Shown: positions 46,510-55,096 of the stretch, piece by piece
Layout: every line of letters begins with the position of its first letter
Numbering within the stretch: the stretch's first letter is position 1
From: Cetobacterium sp. NK01
Lineage (GTDB): Bacteria > Fusobacteriota > Fusobacteriia > Fusobacteriales > Fusobacteriaceae
Reading direction: 5' to 3'
Assembly: GCF_024506395.1 (NCBI RefSeq)
Contig: NZ_JANIBO010000001.1
Location: forward strand, 558,001 to 622,000
DNA length: 64,000 nucleotides
The notes under the pieces: model-generated
What the model saw: the letters and a program-made list of their open reading frames with translations, nothing else
Told to the model about the DNA's origin: nothing
The model's database searches: none
Translations under genes and position numbers: made by a program

Positions 46510-47562
46510 TTATCCCTCTATTACTTTTAAAAAATCATCAAACAGATATTCTGAATCAGCTGGTCCTGGCCATGCTTCTGGGTGATACTGTACACATAAA
46601 ATTCTATGCTCTTCACTTCTCATTCCTTCGATAGAGTTATCATTTAAATTTATATGTGTTACTTTCATTGATTCAGGTACTTTATCTACAACATAACCAT
46701 GATTTTGTGATGTTATAAATATTCTATTTTTTTCTAAATCTTTAACTGGATGATTACATCCTCTATGTCCATACTTTAACTTTGTTGTTGTTCCACCTAG
46801 CGCCCAAGCTAATAACTGATGTCCTAAACATATTCCAACAATAGGTAATTTTCCAACTAATTTTTTTATTTCGTTTATTACTCCTGTTAATTCTGCTGGA
46901 TCTCCTGGTCCATTTGATAAAAACACTGCATCTAAATCATGTGATAATAACTCTTCTGCAGTTACATTCCAAGGAAATACAATTTGATGAACTCCTCTTT
47001 TTTCAAACGATCTCAATATATTTCTCTTAACACCGAAATCTATTACTCCTATTCTTTTTCCAGGTCCAGGAATCTCATAAATCTCTTTTGTACTAACTTT
47101 TTCTACAGCGTCACTATTATTAAATTTTGCAAAATGCTCGTCTATCTCTTTTTGAGTTAAATCTTTTGAAGTTATTAGAGCTTTCATTGCTCCTTGTTCT
47201 CTTATTATTTTAGTTAAATGTCTTGTATCTACACCTTTAAATCCAACTACATTATATTGTCTTAAAAATCCATCTAATGTCATTTCACATCTAAAGTTAT
47301 TTGGAAGCTTTGCGTCCTCTTTAATTATAAATCCTTTTAACTTTATTCCGCTAGATTCCATATCCTCTAAGTTTATTCCATAGTTTCCAACCATTGGATA
47401 AGTCATAACAACAATTTGACCATAATATGATGGATCCGTAAGTAACTCTTGGTACCCTGTCATTCCTGTATTAAATACAAGCTCTCCAACGCTTTCACCT
47501 AATTCTCCAAAAATTTTTCCATCAAAACTCATTCCGTTTTCAAGAATTAACTTCCCCTTCAT
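46510..47562 (-). CDS. carA: Carbamoyl-phosphate synthase, small (glutaminase) subunit
   Basis: Class I glutamine amidotransferase of 350 aa. The catalytic Cys is in GICLGHQLLAWALGG and His-Glu in CVQYHPEAWPGP; SNGPGDPAE forms the oxyanion loop. The N-terminal domain (MSFDGKIFGE, GMTGYQELLTDPSY) contacts CarB. The start codon lies 9 bases after the leader-peptide stop, with AGGAGG overlapping that stop, so initiation may be coupled to leader translation. Confidence 0.97.
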   Translation of the reverse strand: MKGKLILENGMSFDGKIFGELGESVGELVFNTGMTGYQELLTDPSYYGQIVVMTYPMVGNYGINLEDMESSGIKLKGFIIKEDAKLPNNFRCEMTLDGFLRQYNVVGFKGVDTRHLTKIIREQGAMKALITSKDLTQKEIDEHFAKFNNSDAVEKVSTKEIYEIPGPGKRIGVIDFGVKRNILRSFEKRGVHQIVFPWNVTAEELLSHDLDAVFLSNGPGDPAELTGVINEIKKLVGKLPIVGICLGHQLLAWALGGTTTKLKYGHRGCNHPVKDLEKNRIFITSQNHGYVVDKVPESMKVTHINLNDNSIEGMRSEEHRILCVQYHPEAWPGPADSEYLFDDFLKVIEG

Positions 47563-47571
47563 CTAAACCTC

Positions 47572-47754
47572 CTAAATTTTTTGCATAAAAAAAGGAATAT
47601 GAAAATCATATTCCTTATCTATATAAATATTAAAATTAAAAACTAATAAATTTAAAAACATAAATAAATTATTAATAAATGAAATAAATAAATTTAAAAA
47701 CGACAAATAGTTTTTCTTTTTTTTCTTAATTTTTGTGCCATTTTTAAAAACCAT
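47572..47754 (-). CDS. car operon leader peptide, 60 aa
   Basis: A short ORF starting at ATG 47754 behind a perfect AGGAGGA (47761-47767). It begins MVFKNGTKIKKKKK, where Lys comes from an A-run, and continues with a stretch made almost entirely of Phe, Leu, Ile and Asn codons (U and A). It ends at TAG 47572-47574, past a terminator hairpin that lies inside its own coding sequence (47587-47616). No protein function is expected. Composition and layout match the pyr leader ORF at 33492-33614; it looks like a second coding leader for UTP-dependent attenuation. Confidence 0.75.
   Translation of the reverse strand: MVFKNGTKIKKKKKNYLSFLNLFISFINNLFMFLNLLVFNFNIYIDKEYDFHIPFFMQKI
47587..47616 (-). terminator. 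Attenuator (intrinsic terminator) in the car operon leader
   Basis: On the minus strand AAGGAATATGA (47606-47616) pairs perfectly with TCATATTCCTT (47592-47602) around a 3-base loop, followed by T residues. It is 25 bases before the carA start and inside the leader ORF, so a translating ribosome must disrupt it. Confidence 0.9.
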
Positions 47755-47786
47755 ATTCCATCCTCCTTTTTTTTGCTCTGAGAAAG

Positions 47787-47815
47787 AGTATATACTAATT
47801 TTAAAAAGTTGTCAA
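47787..47815 (-). promoter_or_regulatory. Promoter of the car operon leader
   Basis: On the minus strand a perfect -35 TTGACA (47810-47815), 17-base spacer, -10 TATACT (47787-47792), followed by 30 bases to the leader ORF start. Confidence 0.88.
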
Positions 47816-47832
47816 TTTTTATTTTTTTACTC

Positions 47833-47861
47833 TTGATATATTATGGTTTACGTTGTAATAT
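47833..47861 (+). promoter_or_regulatory. Candidate promoter of the grdX-like gene
   Basis: TTGATA (47833-47838), 17-base spacer, TAATAT (47856-47861), 40 bases before the start codon. It is divergent from the car promoter. Confidence 0.5.
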
Positions 47862-47901
47862 TACTACTGAAAAATCATACACATAAAACGGGAGGTTTTT
47901 T

Positions 47902-48285
47902 ATGGATTATAAAATTATTACAAATAACAATAAAGTTTTTAATTTTTTTAAAGAAACAGATAATGTAATTTATTTAGAGAACCACAATATTGAAGGAGTT
48001 TTAACTTTCATAGAAAAAAAATGTTTAGAGGGACACAGACTTTTAAGTGATCCAATCTTATATAATTTAGAAAATCAAGATAATCCTTTTAAATCTATTT
48101 TAATAACTGATAAACAAATTGAAGATAATTCTCACTCGATAAAAATAATTATTGGAGTTCTAGATATTATAAAAAAGGTTAACTTTACTCCTAAAGAGTC
48201 ACAAAATGATATTTCTTTAGAAGAGTTTAGATTTGTAGATTTAAATTTAATTAGAGATAGTATTTCTAAAATTAATTTATTATAA
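47902..48285 (+). CDS. GrdX-like small protein
   Basis: 127 aa, soluble. The N-terminal MDYKIITNNNKV and the central segment CLEGHRLLSDPILYNLENQDNPFKSILI resemble GrdX, a small protein named for its place in glycine-reductase operons of amino-acid-fermenting anaerobes. GrdX has no established biochemical role. No glycine-reductase gene (grdA-E) or thioredoxin system is beside it here. GGGAGG precedes the ATG; a terminator follows at 48295-48325, so it is a single-gene unit. The family assignment is from memory and moderate in certainty. Confidence 0.6.
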   Translation: MDYKIITNNNKVFNFFKETDNVIYLENHNIEGVLTFIEKKCLEGHRLLSDPILYNLENQDNPFKSILITDKQIEDNSHSIKIIIGVLDIIKKVNFTPKESQNDISLEEFRFVDLNLIRDSISKINLL

Positions 48286-48294
48286 AATGATTTT

Positions 48295-48325
48295 TGGATA
48301 GGTAAAAACCCTGTCCATTTTTTAT
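48295..48325 (+). terminator. Terminator after the grdX-like gene
   Basis: TGGATAGG (48295-48302) pairs with CCTGTCCA (48310-48317) with one wobble, then a T-run. Confidence 0.78.
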
Positions 48326-48391
48326 TTTTTTATATAATTTTATATTTTATTATTGTATAATAAAGTAAAACATATTTGGAGGAAAAATACT

Positions 48392-49261
48392 ATGGAGCTA
48401 ATTATTTTAACTGGACTTAGCGGCTCGGGAAAATCTACTGGTTTAAAAACTTTAGAAGATTTAGGGTTTTTCACTATGGACAATATTCCCTTTAGATTTG
48501 CTGGAGCTATTTTAAAAGATTTAAAAAACTCCAATAAAGATAACAGTGTGAAAAGAATCGCTTTAGGTCTTGATATTAGAACAATTATCAATGAAAATGA
48601 TTTTAATACCTTTTTTAATGAAATTGATAATTTGAACGTCGATTATAAAATTATTTTTTTAGAAGCTTCTACTCAATCAATTTTAAATAGATATAATTTA
48701 ACTCGTAGAAAACATCCCCTTACAAAAGATACTTTACTCCAAAGTATTGAAGATGAAATATTCTTAATGGAGGATATAAAAGATAAAGCCAACTTAATAA
48801 TTGATACTAGTTTTTTAAGTGCTAAAGAACTTTCTAGAAAGATCGAAATTGCTGTAGCTTCATTTTCTAAAAGCATTCTTTTGAATATCCATCTACAATC
48901 TTTTGGATTTAAACATGGGATTCCAATTGATGCTGATATGATTTTTGATGTTAGAACACTACCTAATCCTTACTATTTAGAAGACCTTAGAGAAAAAACT
49001 GGATTAAATGATGATGTTTTTAATTATGTTATGAGTTTTGATACATCTAAAATTCTTTATGAAAAAATTTTAGATTTAATAGTTTTTTTAATCCCAGGAT
49101 ATATAAAAGATGAAAAAAGACACCTAACAATAGGAATAGGATGTAGCGGAGGAAAACATCGCTCTGTTTCATTTGTTAGAAAACTTGAACAAGATTTAAA
49201 AAATATCAACGAAGTGAATATTTATTCTATACATAGAGAAAATGAGAGAGGAAATTGGTAA
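48392..49261 (+). CDS. rapZ: RNase adapter protein RapZ / YvcJ (nucleotide-binding)
   Basis: 289 aa. The Walker A ILTGLSGSGKSTGL is at the N-terminus, and the C-terminal domain ends with the conserved GCSGGKHRSVSFV. In E. coli RapZ controls GlmS through small-RNA decay; in Firmicutes the homologue YvcJ binds nucleotides. Which role applies here is not known. ATG 48392 has GGAGG at 48378-48382; the in-frame ATG at 48353 lacks a site. Its usual neighbours yvcK and whiA are absent; uvrC follows directly. Confidence 0.93.
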   Translation: MELIILTGLSGSGKSTGLKTLEDLGFFTMDNIPFRFAGAILKDLKNSNKDNSVKRIALGLDIRTIINENDFNTFFNEIDNLNVDYKIIFLEASTQSILNRYNLTRRKHPLTKDTLLQSIEDEIFLMEDIKDKANLIIDTSFLSAKELSRKIEIAVASFSKSILLNIHLQSFGFKHGIPIDADMIFDVRTLPNPYYLEDLREKTGLNDDVFNYVMSFDTSKILYEKILDLIVFLIPGYIKDEKRHLTIGIGCSGGKHRSVSFVRKLEQDLKNINEVNIYSIHRENERGNW

Positions 49262-49265
49262 GTTT

Positions 49266-51035
49266 ATGATAACTATTTTTAATAAAGATATTCCTGAAAA
49301 TCCAGGGGTTTATTTAATGAAATATAATTCTAAAATTATTTATGTAGGAAAAGCTAAAAATCTTTCAAAAAGAATCTCTTCCTATTTCAATAGAGAACAC
49401 TCAAATGAAAAGACAAAAGAACTTGTTAAACACATTGATGATCTAGATTTCATTATTTGTAATACAGAGCTTGATGCTCTAATTTTAGAAAACAATCTTA
49501 TAAAAAAATATTCACCAAAATACAATATTAATTTAAAAGATGAAAAAACTTATCCTTATCTTTTAGTAACTAATGAATATTTTCCTAAACTCTCTATAAT
49601 TAGAACAACAAAAAAACTTAACCTTAGCTTAGGTGAATATTTTGGTCCTTATCCTTACGGTGTTTGGAATCTAAAAAAAGTACTCACTAAACTTTATCAA
49701 ATTAGAGATTGTAATAGAGATATGACTAAGCTCTATTCTAGACCTTGTTTAAAATTTCATATGAAACTTTGTAGTGGTCCATGTATAGATAAATCTATTT
49801 TAGCTCAATATCAAGATAATGTTAAAGATATTAAAGAAATTTTAAAAGGTAATACAAAACAAATTTTACAAAAACTACAAAATAATATGTTACTTGCTGC
49901 AGAAAATTTAGAGTTTGAAAAAGCTATTTTTCTTAGGGAACAAAAAAAAGAAATTGAAAATAATGTACAAAGTCAAATAAGTGATGCTACTAATTCTATT
50001 GATGAAGATATCTTTCTATTTAAACTAGAAGATGATAAAATTTTTTTATGCATTCTAAATATTAGAGATGGAAAAATTTTAGGAAAAAACTTTCATAACA
50101 TAAACTTAGAGAATAAGTTTTATGATGATATTTTAGAAGATATTTTAGTAACTTACTACTCAAAATACCCTATACCTAAAAATATTATTTTTCAAGAAAG
50201 TATAATAAGTGAGCAAAAAAAAATAGAAGATATTTTCTTAGGTGTTTTTAATAAAAAACTTTCTTTTTTCTTCCCTAAGGTAAAATCTAGAAGAAGAGAA
50301 CTTTTAGAAATGGGGCTTTTAAATTTACAAAAAGATATTGAAAATTTTTATAATAAAAAATCTGTTGTAGAAAAAGGATTAAATGATCTTTATACTAAAC
50401 TAAATTTAAAAAGATTTCCATTTAAAATTGAATGCTTTGATATCTCAAATATCCAAGGAAAAGATGCTGTTGCTTCAATGAGTGTTACTATTGAAGGAAA
50501 AAAAGCAAAAAAACTTTATCGTAAGTTTAAAATTACTTCAAAAGATACCCCAGATGATTTTCAAATGATGAGAGAAGTAATTGAACGAAGATATAGCAAA
50601 CTTCCTACTAACGAATTTCCAGATGTTATACTAATCGATGGAGGTCTTGGACAAATAAATGCTGTTGGTGAAATTCTAAAAAACCTTGGTAAAGATGGAA
50701 TTTCTGAACTTTTAAGTATTGCTAAAAAAGAGGAAGAAATTTATAAGTATACTGAGACTTTTCCTTATATGTTCTCTAAAAGTGACGAAGCACTAAAAAT
50801 TTTACAACGTGTTAGAGATGAAGCTCACAGATTTGGAGTTACGTATCATAGACTTCTTAGAAATAAAAGAGTTATTTCTAGTGAGTTAGACAGTATTCCT
50901 GGAGTTGGACCCAAAAGAAAAGAACTTCTTTTAAAAACTTTCGGTTCTGTTAAACAAATAAAAAAAGCTACTTTAAGCGACTTAGAAAAAATTATTCCTA
51001 AACAATTAGCCATAAAAATAAAGGAGTTGATTTAA
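49266..51035 (+). CDS. uvrC: UvrABC excision nuclease subunit C
   Basis: Makes both incisions in nucleotide excision repair. Domains in order: GIY-YIG at the N-terminus (PENPGVYLMKYNSKIIYVGKAKN), a UVR helix near residue 200 for UvrB contact, an RNase H-like nuclease with IECFDISNIQGKDAVAS and VILIDGGLGQINAVG, and a helix-hairpin-helix pair at the end (SIPGVGPKRKELLLKTFGS). About 589 aa, normal. The ATG at 49266, just after the rapZ stop, is preferred; an in-frame start at 49242 would overlap rapZ. Confidence 0.95.
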   Translation: MITIFNKDIPENPGVYLMKYNSKIIYVGKAKNLSKRISSYFNREHSNEKTKELVKHIDDLDFIICNTELDALILENNLIKKYSPKYNINLKDEKTYPYLLVTNEYFPKLSIIRTTKKLNLSLGEYFGPYPYGVWNLKKVLTKLYQIRDCNRDMTKLYSRPCLKFHMKLCSGPCIDKSILAQYQDNVKDIKEILKGNTKQILQKLQNNMLLAAENLEFEKAIFLREQKKEIENNVQSQISDATNSIDEDIFLFKLEDDKIFLCILNIRDGKILGKNFHNINLENKFYDDILEDILVTYYSKYPIPKNIIFQESIISEQKKIEDIFLGVFNKKLSFFFPKVKSRRRELLEMGLLNLQKDIENFYNKKSVVEKGLNDLYTKLNLKRFPFKIECFDISNIQGKDAVASMSVTIEGKKAKKLYRKFKITSKDTPDDFQMMREVIERRYSKLPTNEFPDVILIDGGLGQINAVGEILKNLGKDGISELLSIAKKEEEIYKYTETFPYMFSKSDEALKILQRVRDEAHRFGVTYHRLLRNKRVISSELDSIPGVGPKRKELLLKTFGSVKQIKKATLSDLEKIIPKQLAIKIKELI

Positions 51036-51039
51036 TATT

Positions 51040-51972
51040 ATGAAAAAATTTATTTTACTTTTTTCTTTAGTTACCTTTGTTGGATGTTCTCAATTCTCTA
51101 GTAGAAAAGACCAAAGTCAAAACATTGTTTTTAATAGTTCTATACCACAAGGAAAATATACTTTTACTTTAGTTTCTTTAGATTATCCTCAATCCTACAA
51201 TAAAAAGATCGATTTTTATAAAAATTTAAATAAAACTCTTTCTGAATTAACTGTAGTTCAAAAAAATAATCTTAATCTTCTTATTACACAAAATATGTAT
51301 ATTGACTTCACTTCACTTTTAAATACAGGATGGTTTGATAAAGAGATTCTAGGCATGAAAGTAGTTGAAGATCTTAATGAAAATGATATCGATTATTTAA
51401 ACACTTTAAATGTTTCTACTCCTACAAATGCTGGAGATTTACAACAATTTTTAAATAAACAATATTATTTATTATTAAAACTTACTGATAATGAAAATAT
51501 GTATAATCCTGAATTTTTATATACAGAATTAGACAAAAGTATTCTTATGGAAAATACTTTACTTGATAGAAAATCATTAATTGATAATATAAAAAGTATA
51601 CAAAAAAACTTTGTTTACGACTCAAATATTAATATTAAAAATGTTCCTATTTATTTAAACTCAAATTTTTCAAATATAGATAAATTTTCTACTAATCCTA
51701 TTATCTTTGAAAATTCTAATACGACATCAGGTTTTAAAGCTTTTTCAAAAAGTCTAGTTATATTTATAGGAGATAACAATAAAATTTATTCCAATAAAGA
51801 TTATGAATTTATATCTACTATTAGCTCTCCTTTATCTTTAGATAATTTAAAAGATATCTCAAGAAATTCCACTGGAGTTTCAAAAATAATAAACTGGAAA
51901 AGAAAAGACTGGAAAAAAATAACTAATAATGAAACTTTAGAAAATAAATTCTCTACATGGGAGGATAAATAA
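51040..51972 (+). CDS. Hypothetical lipoprotein
   Basis: The first 16 residues form a lipoprotein signal (MKKFILLFSLVTFVGC) with a lipobox-like FVGC, so the mature protein should be lipid-anchored at Cys16. The rest (about 295 aa) is Asn/Lys/Ser-rich, probably mostly soluble, with no motif I recognise. It lies 4 bases after uvrC and directly abuts the SpoIIE-type phosphatase gene (start at the next base), so the three are probably one transcript. The link with the phosphatase could reflect an envelope-signal input, but this is only positional. Confidence 0.7.
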   Translation: MKKFILLFSLVTFVGCSQFSSRKDQSQNIVFNSSIPQGKYTFTLVSLDYPQSYNKKIDFYKNLNKTLSELTVVQKNNLNLLITQNMYIDFTSLLNTGWFDKEILGMKVVEDLNENDIDYLNTLNVSTPTNAGDLQQFLNKQYYLLLKLTDNENMYNPEFLYTELDKSILMENTLLDRKSLIDNIKSIQKNFVYDSNINIKNVPIYLNSNFSNIDKFSTNPIIFENSNTTSGFKAFSKSLVIFIGDNNKIYSNKDYEFISTISSPLSLDNLKDISRNSTGVSKIINWKRKDWKKITNNETLENKFSTWEDK

Positions 51973-53484
51973 TTGATTACATATTTTTCGTTTATCATAC
52001 TTTTCTTCATTTTCTTTTTAATTTTAAAAAAACAAGAAAAAAAGAATTTTGAAGAAACAAGCAAAATATTAAAAAGTTTTGTTAGCAAGCAGTTTTTAAA
52101 CGATATTTCTGACGATTTAAAAAATGATTATGAAAGAGCAACTACCGCTATTACTAAACAAGATTTAGAACTTGATAATTCTATTGAAGAATTAAGAGAA
52201 TATAAAAAAGAACTTGAAGTTACTTATGAATCCTTACTTACTAAATCCAAACAATTAGAATATAGTAATCAAGTTCTTGAGCAAAGAGTTGCTAGTCTAT
52301 CAAATATCAATTCTCTTTCTAGAACTGTTTTGTCTATAATGGAATTAGATAAAATTATTTCAACTATTCTTGATGCTTATTTTGTTTTAACTGGAGCTAA
52401 AAGAATATCCCTTTATTTATGGGAAGGAAACAAATTAATCAATAAAAGAATTAAAGGAGAAATACATTTTAGAGGAGAACTTAGCTATCCTGAAGAAGTT
52501 TTGTCTCAATTTACAAAAAAAGACTATAAAAAAGTTTATAGTGAAATGTTAAAAGGATTTTCTATTACTCCTGATGAAAAAATTATTGCATCTCCTCTAA
52601 CTGTAAAAGGAAAAGAATTAGGAGTCATTTTTATAATCGAAGATAAATCTAAACTTATAAAGAGCGATGAAGAAACTATATCAGCTTTAACTATTCAAGT
52701 TGCAATAGCTATTAATAATGCTCAAATATATTCTGATCTAGTAGTTAAAGAAAGAATGTCACAAGAGTTAGAAGTAGCATCTAGAATTCAAAAAAGAATT
52801 ATACCTAAAAAAATAAAAAAGGTTCTTGGTCTTGATGTAGCAACTTTTTTTGAACCTGCAAAAGAAATCGGAGGAGATTATTACGATTACTCTCTTTTAG
52901 ACGAGAAAACTTTCAGTATTACTATTGCTGACGTAAGTGGTAAGGGAGTTCCTGCGGCTTTTCTTATGGCTTTGGGAAGATCTGTTTTAAAAACTTTAGA
53001 ACTTCAAGGAGAACAACCTAGATGTAATGTTAGAAAGCTTAATAAATTAATTTATCCTGATATAACAGAAGATATGTTTATTACTATGATGCATAGCAAA
53101 TACAATTACGATACTAAAACTATTACATACTCCAATGCTGGTCATAACCCACTAGTTGTATATAACAGCGTCACTAAAAAAATTGAAACTCATTCAGTTA
53201 AAGGAGTAGCCATAGGATTTCTAGATGACTATAACTATAAACAAGGAGAAGTTCATCTTAATATTGGGGATATTGTCATTTATTATACCGATGGAATAAG
53301 TGAAGCTGAAAATAAAAATAAAGAACTTTTTGGTATTGAAAGATTAAAAAATGTTCTTCTTGAAAATAATCATCTTTCTTCTAGGGAAATAAAACAAAAA
53401 TTATTGTCTGAAATTAATAATTTTCAAAATGGTTGTGAACAAAATGACGACATAACATTTGTTATTATTAAGAGAGATGAATAA
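51973..53484 (+). CDS. Membrane-anchored GAF-SpoIIE (PP2C) serine phosphatase, RsbU-like
   Basis: 503 aa. One N-terminal membrane helix (FSFIILFFIFFLILKKQ) is followed by a coiled coil (about residues 60-110) and a GAF-like domain (about 115-255). The PPM/SpoIIE phosphatase domain (about 265-500) has metal-binding Asp residues in GGDYYDYSLLD and IADVSGKGVPAAFLMA, then YYTDGISEAENK and QNDDITFVI. Such enzymes dephosphorylate anti-sigma-factor antagonists (STAS proteins). No STAS, kinase or sigma gene is nearby. The start is TTG 51973, 1 base after the upstream stop, with GGGAGG in the preceding gene. Confidence 0.88.
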   Translation: MITYFSFIILFFIFFLILKKQEKKNFEETSKILKSFVSKQFLNDISDDLKNDYERATTAITKQDLELDNSIEELREYKKELEVTYESLLTKSKQLEYSNQVLEQRVASLSNINSLSRTVLSIMELDKIISTILDAYFVLTGAKRISLYLWEGNKLINKRIKGEIHFRGELSYPEEVLSQFTKKDYKKVYSEMLKGFSITPDEKIIASPLTVKGKELGVIFIIEDKSKLIKSDEETISALTIQVAIAINNAQIYSDLVVKERMSQELEVASRIQKRIIPKKIKKVLGLDVATFFEPAKEIGGDYYDYSLLDEKTFSITIADVSGKGVPAAFLMALGRSVLKTLELQGEQPRCNVRKLNKLIYPDITEDMFITMMHSKYNYDTKTITYSNAGHNPLVVYNSVTKKIETHSVKGVAIGFLDDYNYKQGEVHLNIGDIVIYYTDGISEAENKNKELFGIERLKNVLLENNHLSSREIKQKLLSEINNFQNGCEQNDDITFVIIKRDE

Positions 53485-53490
53485 AAAAAG

Positions 53491-53519
53491 TTGACTACTT
53501 TAATATAACATAATATAAT
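53491..53519 (+). promoter_or_regulatory. Promoter of the nucleoside ABC transporter operon
   Basis: TTGACT (53491-53496), 17-base spacer, perfect TATAAT (53514-53519), 56 bases before the start codon. The leader is too short for a purine riboswitch, and no hairpin is seen. Confidence 0.85.
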
Positions 53520-53575
53520 TTTATAAGGTTATTTTTTATAATTTAATCTTGAAATAAATTTAGGGAGGATTCTAA

Positions 53576-55096
53576 GTGAATAATTATATCTTAGAAATGC
53601 AACACATCAGAAAAACTTTCTTAGATGGAAAAGTTATCGCTAATGACGATATCACTTTAAAAATCTTAAAAGGTGAAAAACACGCTATTGTTGGTGAAAA
53701 TGGAGCTGGAAAATCAACACTTATGAAAATGTTAAATGGTCTTTATACTCCTACTTCTGGTAAAATATTTTACCATGGGAAGGAAGTAGAAATAGATTCA
53801 CCTAGTAAAGCCGCTGAATTAGGAATTGGAATGGTTTATCAGCATTTTATGTTAGTTCCTACATTAACTGTTGCTGAAAATATGATTTTAGGGGTTGAAC
53901 CTAAAAAAGGGACGTCTTTAGACATCAACAAAGCTAGACAAGATGTTATTGAGGTTTCTAAAAAATACGGTTTAGCTATTGATCCAGATGCTTTAATATC
54001 TGACTTATCTATTGGTATGCAACAAAGAGTAGAGATTTTAAAAATACTTTTTAAAGGTGCTAATTTACTTGTTTTTGATGAACCCACAGCTGTTTTAACT
54101 CCACAAGAAATAAAAGAGCTTTATAAAATCATGGACAATTTAATTGCGGAAGGAAAGACTATTATTTTTATTTCTCATAAACTTCAAGAAGTATTGGATA
54201 TATCTGACAATATAACTGTTATCAGAAGAGGTAAAGATATTGCTAATTTTCCAACTAAAGAAGCAACCAAAGAAAAGATTGCAAATGCAATGGTTGGAAG
54301 AGCTGTTCTTTTTACAACTGAAAGACCTGAAGTTGAAATTGGTGAAGTAGTTTTATCTGTAAAAAATGTCAGTGTTAAAGATCATCTTGGTGTTACAAAA
54401 GTTGATCATGCTACATTTGATATTAAAAAAGGAGAAGTTTTAGGTATTGCTGGAGTTGAAGGAAGTGGACAAACTGAACTTGTTGAAGCTCTTACTGGGC
54501 TTAAAGATATCTTTTCTGGAGAGATGATTCTTGACAATGTTATTTTAAAGAAAAAAACTCCTAGAAAAATATCTCAATTAGGATTGGCTCATATTCCTGA
54601 AGATAGACATAAAAGAGCGGCTGTTTCACAATTTAGTGTTATGGAAAATTTTGCTCTTGGACTTGAAAGAGATGAGTATTCGAAATTTGGTCTATTAAAC
54701 TTTTTTAAACTAAGAAAAGATGCTGAAATGTTTATGGAAAAATATGATGTTAGACCTAGAAGTGTTGATACTGAATTTGGTAGACTTTCTGGTGGAAATC
54801 AACAAAAAATTATTGTTGCAAGAGAACTAGAAAAGAAAAATAATAATCTTATCATTGCAGGTCAACCTACTAGAGGGGTTGATATTGGAGCAATTGAATC
54901 AATTCACAAATTAATATTAAATGAAAAAGCAAAAGGAAAAGCTGTTATGGTTGTTTCCTCTGAGCTATCTGAAATTTTAAATCTTTCAGATAAAATTGCA
55001 GTTATGTGCGCTGGAAAGATAACGGGAATCCTTTCTAGAGAAGAAGCAAACGAAGAAAAAATTGGAATACTTATGGCGGGTGGTAAACTTGATTAA
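53576..55096 (+). CDS. ABC transporter, duplicated ATP-binding protein (BMP-type nucleoside importer)
   Basis: 506 aa with two nucleotide-binding domains. The first has Walker A VGENGAGKSTLMK, signature LSIGMQQRVEI and Walker B VFDEPTAVLTP. The second has a degenerate Walker A (AGVEGSGQTELVE), the signature LSGGNQQKIIVARE and Walker B LIAGQPTRGVD in which the usual DEP is changed to GQP. This is the layout of YufO/NupA-type and RbsA-like ATPases, with the second site typically weak. It drives the two permeases that follow. The start is GTG 53576 with GGGAGG upstream. Confidence 0.9.
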   Translation: MNNYILEMQHIRKTFLDGKVIANDDITLKILKGEKHAIVGENGAGKSTLMKMLNGLYTPTSGKIFYHGKEVEIDSPSKAAELGIGMVYQHFMLVPTLTVAENMILGVEPKKGTSLDINKARQDVIEVSKKYGLAIDPDALISDLSIGMQQRVEILKILFKGANLLVFDEPTAVLTPQEIKELYKIMDNLIAEGKTIIFISHKLQEVLDISDNITVIRRGKDIANFPTKEATKEKIANAMVGRAVLFTTERPEVEIGEVVLSVKNVSVKDHLGVTKVDHATFDIKKGEVLGIAGVEGSGQTELVEALTGLKDIFSGEMILDNVILKKKTPRKISQLGLAHIPEDRHKRAAVSQFSVMENFALGLERDEYSKFGLLNFFKLRKDAEMFMEKYDVRPRSVDTEFGRLSGGNQQKIIVARELEKKNNNLIIAGQPTRGVDIGAIESIHKLILNEKAKGKAVMVVSSELSEILNLSDKIAVMCAGKITGILSREEANEEKIGILMAGGKLD

